64,000 nucleotides of DNA from Ligula intestinalis. Its lineage: Eukaryota > Platyhelminthes > Cestoda > Diphyllobothriidea > Diphyllobothriidae. The stretch spans positions 3,350,590 to 3,414,589 of the forward strand of contig JAYGXS010000004.1 of the NCBI GenBank assembly GCA_036362985.1, in the 5' to 3' direction. This document shows, one piece after another, positions 1-10,030 of this stretch (position 1 is its first letter; the number at the start of each line of letters is the position of its first letter). The notes under the pieces were generated by a model. The model was not told the origin of the DNA. It searched no databases and worked only from the letters and a program-made list of their open reading frames with translations. The position numbers were made by a program, and so were the translations under genes.

Positions 1-669
1 TCTAACGGACTATGAAAGCGCATCCGAACCCCCTTGGTGCGGGTGAACACCCCTAAGGTTTTGGTCCTGTGTCAGCTACTTGTCAACTAGCTGTAGAAAA
101 AGCTGATCCTAATGACATTTGCAATGCCCTGCAATGCAATTGCACTTTTAGGATTTCCACAATAAACAACAAACAGAACCGTCCTAAATGTTGGACCAAC
201 AATAAACTCGTCTTAGTAATCTCTTCTTCGAACTTCTAAATACCCATCCGAAAAGCATTTTTTATCCTCCAATTTCAACCAAGCGGTTAGAATGCTATCT
301 GGGGACGAGAATATTAAAAGTTGGATCAAAACGTCCACCATATCCTCCAACTTTGCCTGATAACATTCGCAGCTTAAGGAGAACTTCCATGTCAGTAATT
401 AAGTACCGTCTATTGCAGCAAGTTCAGCTTCTTCCACCGTGAAAATTAGGTTGAAACGAAAGGAAAGAAAATTAAAAGTCTGTAAAGTTCGTGGAGGAAG
501 CAGAATCTGAGATTAATTTTGTACGACTAAATCAAGTAGTTAGCAGGTTCCAGTTTTAAATTGACCTCTAGGGAGAAGGATTGTTGAACGCAAGAAGCCT
601 GCCAAATTTGGCGGGGGTAGGTGTACGTGCGGGCTGGGCTAAGCCTTGTGCTCGCACACATAGGCCTCG

Positions 670-982
670 TTAAATGAAGATGCACAGGGGACGCGGAAGA
701 CGTTCAATGAGACAGTGCCTCAGCGGTACTGCCTTGACCATTCCCAGCTCCAGGGCCTTTGTGAAGGGCAGAATTCGGCATACCGTGGGGTCACTGTGTT
801 CACAAATAAAGATGTCCCCAGTCTGCTTGTCAATTAGGCCATTTTTGAGAGCCCTGGAGAAGGTAATCCACTCGTTGTAAATGTCCTTTCTTTCCGGAGC
901 CTTGGTCATACTACTGCTACGACGAACCGGACACAAGATTCCCTCGACTCTATATACCAACGCGTGGTTCAGGGATTTGTCT
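670..982 (-). CDS. Terminal exon of plakin/plectin-repeat-like gene
   Basis: On the minus strand a pyrimidine-rich tract ending TTTCTAG gives an acceptor, so the exon starts at 982 with one base completing a codon. It reads about 103 residues to a TAA at 670-672. Visible motifs are ITFSRALKNGLIDKQTG and LPFTKALELGMV. These resemble plakin repeats, in which a GLIDP.TG segment and an LS..EAL.RG segment recur and bind intermediate filaments in vertebrate plakins. The one-base start matches the two-base end of the exon at 5109-5427. No strong internal donor is seen, so this is taken as the last coding exon. The protein would end LPRPLCIFI. Real-gene status is fairly secure from splice sites and phase. 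The plakin assignment is an inference from weak repeats. Confidence 0.6.
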
Positions 983-1292
983 CTAGAAATGCACAGAGAG
1001 CAAGGGAGAGAATTCATGTAGTGTATCTCTTGTCTCATACGAGATCCTTTTTGGGGCAAGCTACTAAAGCCTACCATGGACAGATGAACATTGCCGGCAG
1101 GGTTCGTTTTGATTACAGTAGAAGCCACTGGTGGAGCTCAAGAATGAACTCCAAGACAGAACGGGCAGAGTGGGTTCAGTTAACGATTGATAAGCATTCA
1201 TAAACGAAACTGTATCATCTGCAAATACAAGCAAGGATACGTGTCCCAGGAAGTTAGTGAGAAAATTCGATCACCACGACAACACTTTCATT

Positions 1293-1336
1293 CGGCTGAC
1301 GTTTCGACATCCGCCGCGGATACTTCATCAGAGACG
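1293..1336 (-). ncRNA. Type I hammerhead ribozyme-like motif (PLE-associated)
   Basis: Read on the minus strand it has CTGATGA, a helix of ATCCG paired with CGGAT around CGG, then GAAAC, GTC and AGCCG. Bases before the core (CGTCT) pair with AGCCG at four of five positions. All invariant core bases are present. Stem III is C-G and A-U with no loop, as in minimal PLE hammerheads thought to work as dimers. The closing pair of stem II (A/C) is not the usual G-C, so activity is uncertain. Confidence 0.6.
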
Positions 1337-1417
1337 TGAACAGAAAGCATTAGCAGAAGGAGGTAACAAAAACACAGGAATTTTCCTAAATTCTTGCTAT
1401 ACAGTCGTGTAAACTGA

Positions 1418-1705
1418 GAATTAATTGAGTCATATTTCACGTGCTATCAGTCCATAAAGAAGTGCAACGACTTGCCCAATCCATATTCAGTTCTGAGGCT
1501 GAATTTGGCCAAAGTAGGTCACCATTTGGGGAACGCACAGGACACCGCGTCGTCTTAGGCCAACACCGGGAACCAGGTGGCCGAGCAATCATCACGTCCA
1601 ATTCCCCCACGCGTGATGAAAGTTCCGCAAGTCGGTGCTCGCAGTTTAACACTTTGACTGCGACGTGCGCCATATGTGGTACATGCACTAATGTCCGAAA
1701 CTGCG
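1418..1705 (+). pseudogene. PLE-C fragment: GIY-YIG C-terminus and tail
   Basis: A plus-strand frame reads ELIESYFTCYQS then IKKCNDLPNPYSVLRL and continues to about 1560, where a stop occurs. The ending of PLE proteins after the GIY-YIG nuclease typically reads LLESWFTGPQS.NKCNDLP..Y. The tryptophan of ESWF is tyrosine here. A sister fragment lies at 60.83-61.06 kb. Only the last part of the endonuclease is left, with no reverse transcriptase, so this is a 5'-truncated dead copy. It lies in the intron of the minus-strand gene. The tail continues to the hammerhead relic at 2058-2104. Confidence 0.65.
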
Positions 1706-2057
1706 ACTAGGGCTAAAGTAATGGAGGTTTAAAAAACATCACCCCAGGGGCAAGCAGACTATTTTGAGAGTCGCAGTCAAATTGTTACGAGGAGCCTAAC
1801 GGGCCGTTAGCGGGCAGGCAGCATGCAAGCAGCGGCGTGTACCGATCGATAGTGCACCATTGGATAAGTAACCAGGACAGCGTAATAACTAGTCGTTAGG
1901 CCTGCCCTTAACACCGCATGTCAGCAATCGAGCAATCAACATACAAGAGGGCAATTATCGTTAATTGTCATTATTTTTCATATGTATGCAGTGCTGACCC
2001 TTTCCTATAAATACTGCAAGTTCCTGTGCATTTGATACCCGGTTCTGCTACAGTTTT

Positions 2058-2104
2058 CTCTGCTGATAAAGAAACCGCGACGGATCTCGAAACCCCAGGC
2101 AAAT
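2058..2104 (+). ncRNA. Decayed hammerhead-like motif at PLE-C 3' end
   Basis: The plus strand reads CTGATAA (G8 changed), a stem II with CCG/CGG, then GAAAC, CCC and AGGCAAA. It aligns with the intact copies but has core changes, so it is probably inactive. It lies downstream of the PLE-C protein relic and faces away from the minus-strand motif at 1293. Confidence 0.45.
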
Positions 2105-3324
2105 AGAAATGTTGTGCCGGCGATCGAATTTTCTTCTCAGTCTATCATTTTACATCCCAAACTCGAAGAGTGTGCTTAGTGTGGGTGTCACCGCAGTACC
2201 TTTTTCTCTTTGCTACTTAAACTGCGATATAATGTAATTTAATACGTCGATGTCCTATGTAGAATTACTTTTGTAAGTAACATAGCCCGGGCCAAAGGAT
2301 TAAAACAAAGGGTCATCGTAATACGAAATAAGTAGGCAGTTTTGCAAGTTAATCAAAGGCGTGTTTATCCCCTTAATATATTGTTGCCAAATAAAAAAGA
2401 AACTCGGATAACGTTTTCAGTTATTGTTTGCATTGTTTGGTTCACATATTTTTACTTCTGCCGCTTACTGTTTAGTAAGAAATGCAAAATCTGTTTATTT
2501 AAACGCCCAAGAAGGTCGGCCGCACCACATACCACACAATACTTTCCATCTACAAGTGCCATGCGCAGTAACCAATGACGCATGCTAGGAGCCCGTGTTT
2601 GCGCATTATTGGCTCAGCGCCAAATGGAAAATTCTGGGGGGGGGGAGGAATATGAAGGCTAACCCCTTTCGTTGGACCATTTCACAAGAGTCTAATGATA
2701 CTTTGGGGAACACGCCAAAAGGACAGGAATAAACAGACTTCAACGATATTTTCGATTCAATTGCCTGTGGCAAGTTTCTAGGCAGGGTTTTGGGCGTATA
2801 CGAATTCAAATGATGCACGCGCTTTCCCTGAGAGCTTTGCGAACCACTTATATTTTGATGTACTGTCACGTAGGCGTTAAAGATAGGCGATTTGGCGGGC
2901 AGCAATTAGCGCTGCTGCGATTATGGTGATTAGCGAGCCGTTCGGTTGTACTTTAAAGCGATTAAAGCCACCTTAGTACAGACCAGCGCTGTTTTCTTAG
3001 TCCCTTTGATAATATTGCCTCTTTACTGGCCTTTGCTTTTTCAAACACCTTCTCTTCACACCAGGCTACTGTGATATGCATTTGACTGGTATGGATAGAT
3101 TAAACGAAGTACTGACAATGCCCATCTTCTGATCAAACTATTATAGGCAGAAATGCACTGCCGACAAGGACAGAAGAGATTAAAACGGCCACCAGCCAGT
3201 TATGTCTAAGCCAAGGCACTGCACAACCGAACACACTCAAAACTACGCCAGGGTCCACGTTTCGGCGCCAGTTTTTTGATCAGGAATGTGCAGAATGGAT
3301 GATAGGACCTAATCGAACGGTAAC

Positions 3325-3485
3325 AAAATGCAGTCCTCCCGTTGCGCTTTCGAGTTCGGTCTCGTGCTCAACAGCTGGCATATAAAATAGGCAGAAATAC
3401 ATTACGGAAAAATAAAATGGAGACTGGCTTATGAGTCATTAAAGGTCATTCCAATCACCATTGTCTTTGTAGGTTATGTCTATTT
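3325..3485 (+). repeat. SINE fragment, tRNA-headed family (3' part)
   Basis: Segments such as TTGCGCTTTCGAGTTCGGTC and GACTGGCTTATGAGTC match sequences at 31.44-31.67 and 37.9-38.17 kb in the same order. The shared end carries a 'GGCCATTCCAGTCTCC...TTGTCTTTG' type tail. The tRNA-like head is missing here. This is a truncated SINE copy in the intron. Confidence 0.45.
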
Positions 3486-3497
3486 GCCTATGGTATA

Positions 3498-4740
3498 GGG
3501 TGTTTCACAAAAAATGTATACACCCTTTAAGTAATTGTAAACTTGGTGCTTTTTAAAATTTTATTATTTCAAAAGTTTAAAAAATTGGAAAGTATTATTT
3601 AATTGAACTATTGGTTTCCAGGAAGAAATTCGAACAAGACAACGATTACGAAATTGACAAGACTGATTTCTGACAAACAAGTTCGTGACCTCTTATTCAA
3701 CTGCAGACGGTCATCGCCTGTTAACAAAATAATTAACTGCGCAATTAAGTCTCAGCCTCGAAGGGTGAAACTTTATAGGTAACGAGAGTGTAAACAGGAT
3801 ATATAACCGTAAGACAGAGAATCCAGCATGGCCATTTCGGCCTCATTAGGCGTCGTCAGCTGGATATACTCAACTCAAGTGTAGCAGCGTAATGAGGCAA
3901 AAATGGCCATTCTGGATTCTCTGTCTTACGGTAATATGTTTTAAAAATAACAAAAATGTTACTTTTACTTAGTAAGTAACAATACAATTAGCCATGTAGC
4001 AAGGTTCGGGGGATGCCGCAGACACTAAACATCATAAACCTGGGCGGGTGTGCCCTGTATCTGATCATTGTACGCCTTTCTACTGGAGTAAAAACAATTA
4101 ATCATAAATGTGCAGGGGTTTTGGGTTGGGGGCAGGGTAGCAGTCCCTTGGTAGCAGCGAAAAATAGAACGCTGTAAGCAGCTAGATCATGTGATTAAAT
4201 TCTCATTGCCATGGTAATGGCCGAGTAACTCATTTTCCCTCACGCATCCTCGTTCTCCATTAGGACTTGCAGCAACCCCCCGCTTTAAACACATCCTACA
4301 GGCTTTCATGAACATGAACCGCCATGCTGTGACAATTACCTCCCCCCTCCTCTACCCCCTCACCATGCGCCCACATCTGAGACTAATTGCTTCAACTCTC
4401 GATGTTTACCAAATTTCAAGTTCCGTTGCCTTTTTCATAATATTTTTTTGTTTTTCCCTGCATTTTGAATAGATTTTAAATAACTGAGAATGAGAGAAGC
4501 CATTGAAGAGGAGTGCGCCCAAATACCAAGAGCATTGTTTAACGTGGTGTGCGATTCCATTTCTTCGCGTCATCAGCAGTGTCTAAATCAAAATTGACGT
4601 CAGTTTCAGTGCAAGCAGTGAAAAAAACATTATAAAATGATATTTGTACATATTTGTACTTTTTTGAAATAAGAAAATTATAATAAACACCAGGTTTACA
4701 ATTATTTAGAATTTGTACGCATTTTTCGGGACACCCTGTA
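3498..4740. mobile_element. Non-autonomous DNA transposon with terminal inverted repeats
   Basis: The left end AGGGTGTTTCACAAAAAATG and the inverted right end CAGGGTGTCCCGAAAAATGC form imperfect TIRs flanked by TA on both sides. That suggests TA target duplication, as in Tc1/mariner-type elements. The interior has no transposase frame. A nested foldback (3803-3935) and a G-rich stretch lie inside. Family identity is inferred only from TIR ends and TA flanks. Confidence 0.5.
3803..3935. repeat. Foldback element with ~44-bp arms
   Basis: The left arm starts TAACCGTAAGACAGAGAATC and the right arm is its near-perfect reverse complement ending at 3935. The arms also share GGCCATTT and CCTCATTA. 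About 45 bases separate them. It is nested inside the TIR element, so it inserted later or is part of that element's core. Confidence 0.7.
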
Positions 4741-5108
4741 TATGCAAGCTGCTGCTATCGGAGGCCGAGAGCGAACTGGAAGGCACAATGGAATGAGTGC
4801 GTTCCGCACCTATGTACCATTGATATAAATAGCTTCGCTGCAAACTTTTAAAAGCTAGTAGCAGTTCAATTCTTTCATTAGAGAAGCGCCCATTTAAAAA
4901 TGGCAGGAAATTATTTTTAACTAAATCACTTGCTGTATTCATTTTTGACTAATATGTTCAATTTAAACCAATGATTCATAAAATTTCTGCTTTGCGTACA
5001 AGATATCTGCAACAAATCTGTAGGTTCCCAATATGAAATGTGTTGATGACAAAATAAAAAAGTGTTCGGTCCTCAACCAATAGAGGACACAGTCCCTTAG
5101 TGACTCAC

Positions 5109-5427
5109 TTTGAATATTCCGAAAAATTGACTTTCTCATTGGAGCACGAATCTACACTCAGAATGTCCATGCGCACGGCGTCCTCGAAGGAGAGTTTCTG
5201 TTTATTGGCCGTGTCGTAGACGAAGAAGCGTTGTTTCTGCTGTTCCTGACTCAGCCGCACCTCCTCGGATTCTGAGGAGACGCCCTCAAAGCCCGCGATG
5301 CCATGCTTCAAGGCACTGCGAATACTCAGCTGTCGTTTACGCGCCGTATCGTATACTGCCGTGATTCTTTGCCGGAGTGTGGGGTTTTTGATGATGACGT
5401 AGCCCACATCCAGATCCAATGATGTGT
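5109..5427 (-). CDS. Internal exon of plakin-repeat-like gene
   Basis: On the minus strand the acceptor CCCATTTAAG precedes a 319-bp exon ending at a strong donor (AAA|GTGAGT). It starts with two bases and ends with two bases, matching the phase-1 end of exon 7290-7676 and the one-base start of the last exon. It encodes about 105 residues with two visible repeats, VYDTARKRQLSIRSALKHGI and VYDTANKQKLSFEDAVRMDI, about 50 residues apart. The pattern VYDTA.K..LS...A resembles the plakin repeat, a cytoskeletal docking fold. Repeat structure, open frame and splice phase together make this a convincing coding exon. The exact family is inferred. Confidence 0.7.
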
Positions 5428-7289
5428 CTTAAATGGGGGATGGAGAAAAGAAAGGGCTATTTGAAAAAAGGCAGATGCGATCGCTGAGATAGAAATCACC
5501 AACAGCAGATAAAAGTAATTCCTACACGGGGGCTAGCAGTCACTAAGCTGCCTATCTAGCGGTAGCTTTTTCGTTCTGGTAGTACAAAGGCCTGATAATC
5601 ACGAGTCATTTAAAACTTAGGAGGCCTGTTACAGAGCATTACTGGAATCGAATTGATTTCGCACGAAAAGTTTCCTTTTTAATTCCAAAAGAGGTGCTAG
5701 TCGGTAAGGGCAATCTCTGGCGATATGATGGATGATGGAGAACATCTACCTTTGACTCCTGTGGCCATTTTCTTGCCATTTTTACAGTATGTAGCCTATC
5801 GTTTTCGTGATATAAAATACGAGTTGATCAGTTGACCAACCTAGGCTATTTTCCGCAAGTGTTTAGACGAGTTGGTCCATTTGGTTGCAATTTACTTCTA
5901 TCGTGATCGATTAACCAGTTTTCATGAAACCATAACGGCTAAAACCTGTGCTCGACTACCAAACACTACGCATTCGCTTCTTTTGAAGAATATTCTGCTT
6001 TGGACTGTGAGTAGGTAGGTGTTTTTTCGTCCAACCGCTATGTTTTTACATTTCGGGTAATTTTCTTGGAGTCCTTTTTCCTCACATCTTTTTCGTCAAT
6101 TTAAAAATGAAGAAATCTTGTGACGAGAACATGGTTATCTCTATTGGACCTTAAGTTCATATGGAACTCACATAGCCAAATTTTTTACTTATTATTCTTT
6201 GCTTGCTAACACCCAGTATCGGCGACAATGCATGTGAACTTTGAGGTGGATTTGACTCGATGGTAAACATCTGTTGGTCATTATCCAACTTTGATTTTGG
6301 CCGACAGTATGGCTCATTCCTAAATTCAAAGTTACCGGAACAAGATACGACAAACGAATTTAGTACTGCCTGTTTTGTATTAACATTAGAGCGAAATAAT
6401 TCATTAATATTCCGCGCCGTCTGTGGTGCTGTATTTCCACGTAAGAACATTCCCTTATTGTCCAAAGCTTTAAAACTCCTACAGGAGTTAATCACCAGAG
6501 GTATCAGAAGCAAAATAAGGGGTGAAATGACCATTTGTCCGAAGTGGCTATGCATTGCCTTGACACAGGACAAAACACGTATCGTTGGGGTTTGCCCCTC
6601 CAAAAAGGCTAAGCATTTCTTGAGGCCATGCACTCCGATGCTTCATGTGTAAACTGGCGTATCGGGTTGGCTGGAGTGTACAAACACCTCAAGGAAAGGT
6701 GGAAGAGATTGCAACCGATAACTATGGACCAACATGAACCGCAATTAGTGCCCACACAGGATGACCTGAACTGACTCCGGACCGACGCAAATTACAGTTG
6801 TCAATTAGCCATTACGCCATTGCGACTGCTAATTATGTCCACCGCTAGACGACTATAAAACTGTACGAGCACTTTGAAATGTTAGTTATTCTTTGCAAAT
6901 TTTTCTCAAGTCTGACAACAACTTGGATCCAGTGTCGAAAATTTACTGAATACATTTCCTTATTTTCCCAAAGGACGTCTTTCCTTGAAATTTAATTTCT
7001 TGGGATGCCTGCCTCCCAGTTAATACAAAAGACGTATCAGATAGAGAAAATATCTGCGACAGCTTTCTTACAAAAAACATGAGTATATCAAAATATAATA
7101 AAGGAGAAATAAGAAGTTTCCAAAGTTTTCCATATGCCTCACTACAAATTGCATAATTTATGCATTAATATTTTTGAGGTCCACAGTTCGCATTGCTAGC
7201 GCCTAACAACTCATGTACTTCTAACAGAGGCTGCTATCAATACAATCCAGAATAATGAGGTGAATATTTTTTTCCCTTGGGCTACTCAC
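5428..7289 (-). other. Intron; no recognisable gene
   Basis: This 1.86-kb interval lies between the donor GTGAGT at 7289 and the acceptor at 5428. Overlapping open frames of 130 and 158 codons on opposite strands at 6157-6652 show no family motif and are treated as chance frames or repeat remnants. Confidence 0.5.
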
Positions 7290-7676
7290 CAGACAGTGCC
7301 TTGCACAATTTCTTTCCACCATGATGCCTCTTCACTACAGCCATCGGGAAGACGGGTCCCTCATCGAGGAAGGCGCTGTTTCGGCCGCTGTGTCCGGCCC
7401 GTTTCTTGGGACTGCTAACAGGCAGATCAATGGATCGATAACGGCTGGCGTACTGATGAGCGATTGTCAGGTCGCCGGAGCCCCAGGTATCGTATGGTCG
7501 GCGCGGTGACATACTGGCAGATTTCTTGCGCAACGTGATATGATACTCCTTCACTGTCTGGTCGCCATCGTTGACGTCTTTGGTGGGCGCCTCGTACACA
7601 AACATACGGTCATGTGAACCCGGTGCTAGAGGCGGAAGTCCCTCCACCTTTTTGTTGTGTTTAGAACTTGTCTTAC
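7290..7676 (-). CDS. Internal exon of plakin-repeat-like gene (phase 1-1)
   Basis: A 387-bp minus-strand exon lies between an acceptor (TTTCTCCAG, preceded by a T/C-rich tract) and a donor (CTG|GTGAGT). Two bases begin and one base ends the exon, so it is symmetric and could be skipped without a frame change. It encodes 128 residues. A lysine/serine-rich start (TSSKHNKKVEGLPP) is followed by RMFVYEAPTKDV and EYHITLRKK, then a basic, proline- and serine-rich linker. MFVYEA may be a degenerate form of the VYDTA repeat seen in the next exon. The first 57 residues are duplicated in the exon at 8192-8353. Confidence 0.7.
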
Positions 7677-7889
7677 CTGGAGAAAGATTAAGGGAAACGG
7701 TAAGGTTAAGCGTGGGGGACGGGGGGGCCAAAATATCTGGTGCTCGTATCATTAGAAGTGGCCTATCTGCGAAAGCTAGATCGTTGGGCAGTGGGGATCG
7801 GCGATGTAGACAGATTGCCTCCCCGCCCGCGCCTGACATGGCAGGGCAAAGGAAATACTCCGAAATATAAGTATCCCTGTGCCAAATTC

Positions 7890-8035
7890 TAGTGGTATGG
7901 TGGGAGTTTAGATTAGGGTTGGTGTTAAAGTTAGATTCGGCGAGTGGGTTAAGGTCAAGTTAGTGTTGGGATCCAATTTAAAGTCACGGTGATGTTTGGG
8001 GTTAAGGTTAAGATTAGGATGGGGAAATCTTGCGC
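7890..8035. repeat. Degenerate GTTAGG/GGTTAA-like repeat
   Basis: The strand shows irregular GGTTAAGG, GTTAGAT and TTAGGG-like units over about 140 bases, with similar short runs at 8580-8620 and 28400-28470. It resembles eroded telomere-type hexamers, but no perfect TTAGGG array exists. It sits in the intron between the duplicated exons. Confidence 0.35.
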
Positions 8036-8177
8036 ATTTCCACTGGTATTAAGGGGGGAGCTCCTAATTCCTGCATTGCGGAGCACATCTGCAATTCGCA
8101 CTAAGTAAGCTTTCTTCTCTCGTGTACCTCATCAGCAAACCACCTCTACGCCGAAAGAAGCAGCAGTTGAAACTATT

Positions 8178-8353
8178 TTATCTGGACGTACTGGCTGCGT
8201 TCTTTGTCAACGTAATGTGGTACTCCTTCTGTGCCTGGTCGCTATCATTGATTTCCTTGGCGGGCGGCTCGTACACAAACATACGCCCACATGAATCCGG
8301 TGTGGGAGGTGGGAGACCCTCCACCTTCTTGCTGTGTTTAGAACTGGTCTTCT
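8178..8353 (-). CDS. Duplicated, possibly alternative exon of the plakin-like gene
   Basis: The minus strand gives an acceptor (CCTCCAG) followed by two bases and an open frame. It is clearly homologous to exon 7290-7676: TSSKHSKKVEGLPPPTP, RMFVYEPPAKEI and EYHITLTKNA. Many differences are at third codon positions, which suggests coding constraint after duplication. It can end at a TAA (8178-8180). Alternatively it can splice at a GTACGT donor after 8192, leaving one base, the same phase 1-1 as its paralogue. It could therefore be a cassette exon, a mutually exclusive exon, or an alternative 3' end. Homology reaches about 100 bp into the upstream intron. A dead relic is possible but less likely. 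Confidence 0.55.
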
Positions 8354-8639
8354 CTGGAGGAAGATTAAGAGAAACGGTTAGACATTTTGCTGGTGATTTG
8401 AAATAATTGGTGCCCGCATCATTAGAAGGAAATTATCTGTGAAAACTGGATCGTTAGTTTTAAATGCGTAGTGCAGATCATAGATTTGTCTAGATTTTCC
8501 CCCTCTCAAACACACCGCTAGAGATATAACAGTTGAGGTTAAAATTACAATTTGTGTTAAGTTAAGACATATCGTGAAGGCTAAGAAAATGTTACGAGTA
8601 AGCTTAGGGTTACTGTTAGGACGGCCCAGTACGCGAGTC

Positions 8640-9100
8640 CTCACTCTGGCCGCCCTGAGGGCAAGAGAACAAAGGAAGTGACAGGCCAACGGGCAAAGGC
8701 AGAACGGGCCAAGACGCGCGACTTTCAAGGGTCGAAACGCGAGGACGTAATGACAGCCGCCGGCCGGGTTCTGAGGTCACGCATGACAAGGAACCGCGAA
8801 AGGACACTTGCACATGCGCGCATCAAGGAGCGCGTGAAGTGGACACCTGTGGACACCCCTTGACGGCTGCCTGCAGAGGAGCCAATAGGGAAAAAAGGCC
8901 GCTGATCCTTAAATACGCTGCCAACGCTAAATGCGGCATTCTGCTGCTGAAGACACGGGACTCTATTGCCCTAGACGAGAGACTGCTGCCGCGAAGAGAC
9001 CAACGACAGAACACACGCTGCTGACTGACACAGGACAAGCTGCCGGACACACAGAAGACAGAGCTGAGGGACGAGCAGCAACAGTGACAGTGAATGAGAG
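8640..9100. other. GC-rich block of unknown function
   Basis: The segment is markedly richer in G+C and CpG than its surroundings, with open frames on both strands that show no family motif. It ends next to a minus-strand hammerhead relic. It might be the internal promoter or untranslated region of a retroelement, or a host CpG-rich region. Neither can be shown. Confidence 0.3.
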
Positions 9101-9132
9101 ATTATGACTGGATCGCTGGGACAATACTTTTA

Positions 9133-9178
9133 TTCGCCTGACGTTTTGACGTCCATCGCGGATTCATCAAACAAGACA
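9133..9178 (-). ncRNA. Decayed hammerhead-like motif
   Basis: The minus strand has TTGATGA in place of CTGATGA, an ATCCGCGATGGA stem II region, AAAAC in place of GAAAC, then GTC and AGGCGAATAAA. It is clearly related to the intact copy at 63761 but has lost core bases. Confidence 0.5.
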
Positions 9179-9780
9179 TTAGCAGAAAACAGTAGCAGTG
9201 ACAGTTAACTATTACCTGCTCTCCTGTCTGCCTTCCTTTCCTAACATACGGCTGGGGGATGTAACCAGTATCGATGGAGGCACAACCAAGGTTATTAACG
9301 GTTACCGTTGCGTTTTTAGTTATGGTTAGGACAAGGGGACCCACGGTATATCGCGGGGCATATCTATGATTCCAACAAAGCAAACAATTCCTACTAAAAA
9401 ATCATCGGTCAGAAGAGGCAGCTTCCAAGGTTTCTGATCTTTATAACCTATATCTTCCTTTTGTGCTTTGTTGGGATGTCTTGGGTGTTTTCTTGCCTCG
9501 GCATAAAAAGGTAATTCAGTGCTACTTAATTTACTAAGACAATCTTCCTGACAAAACTTATTTGGCGGTAAAAATAGGCGGCATCTGTATTCTCAGTGGC
9601 CTAAAAATAAAATTCAATATTTTGTGCCATCCTCATTTTGACTCTGTATGCCCCCTGATGGAATGCCACCTAGACACATTTTATTTATTAAAAACAGTCC
9701 AAACCATAACAAATGAAAATGCCAGTCCTTGGAGGTAATTGAGGAGGAGAAAATGGGATTGCTGAGACAAGAATTTTTTT

Positions 9781-9823
9781 GCCTGACGTTTCTAAATCCT
9801 TTGCGGATCCTTCATCAGAGACA
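9781..9823 (-). ncRNA. Hammerhead ribozyme-like motif with intact core
   Basis: The minus strand reads TGTCT, CTGATGA, then ATCC and GGAT pairing around GCAAA, then GAAAC, GTC and AGGCA. TGTCT pairs with AGGCA over five positions, one of them G-U. All catalytic core bases are present. The stem II closing pair is A/A, so cleavage may be weak. Stem III has two pairs and no loop. Confidence 0.6.
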
Positions 9824-9953
9824 TTGAGCACTTAGCAAGCGTACGGGAAATTATCCCTCATAGGGGTTTCGTTTATTGTCATAAGTATGCAGTCGCATCG
9901 TGATTATATCCTATAAGCGCTGAAACCCCCTATGTATGAAGTAATCATTTCAG

Positions 9954-9999
9954 CTAATCTGATGAAGGATCCGCGACGGAATTCGAAATTTCAGGTGAA
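9954..9999 (+). ncRNA. Hammerhead-like motif, partner of 9781
   Basis: The plus strand has CTGATGA, TCCG and CGGA pairing around CGA, GAAA, TTTC and AGGTGAA. Core letters are present, but stem III and the 5' strand of stem I are altered, so it is probably less active than its partner. Confidence 0.5.
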
Positions 10000-10030
10000 T
10001 ATAGTTCTTTTCACAGCGATTACATTGTTT

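Larger units (their letters stand above)
983..5108 (-). other. Intron between plakin-like exons, filled with transposable elements
   Basis: This 4.1-kb interval runs from the donor GTGAGT next to the exon at 5109 to the acceptor at 983. It contains a minus-strand hammerhead-like motif (1293), a plus-strand PLE-C C-terminus and tail (1418-2135), a SINE tail (3325-3485) and a 1.24-kb TIR element (3498-4740). Between about 2140 and 3320 no gene is seen, only a G-run near 2637. Nothing is recognised between 4745 and 5100. Confidence 0.55.
9749..10030. mobile_element. Palindromic hammerhead-bounded element (PLE tail pair)
   Basis: A minus-strand motif (9781-9823) and a plus-strand motif (9954-9999) face outward. 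Between them, CATAGGGGTTTCG near 9860 and GCTGAAACCCCCTATG near 9919 are inverted, and the outer flanks (GGATTGCTG on the left, CAGCGATTAC on the right) also match when inverted. The unit is about 280 bp with no coding capacity. It looks like two PLE 3' tails joined head-to-head. Confidence 0.55.

Noticed and set aside
6157..6652. Opposed frames of 158 and 130 codons
   Set aside because: They lie within the intron of the plakin-like gene and show no family pattern or splice sites in phase with it.
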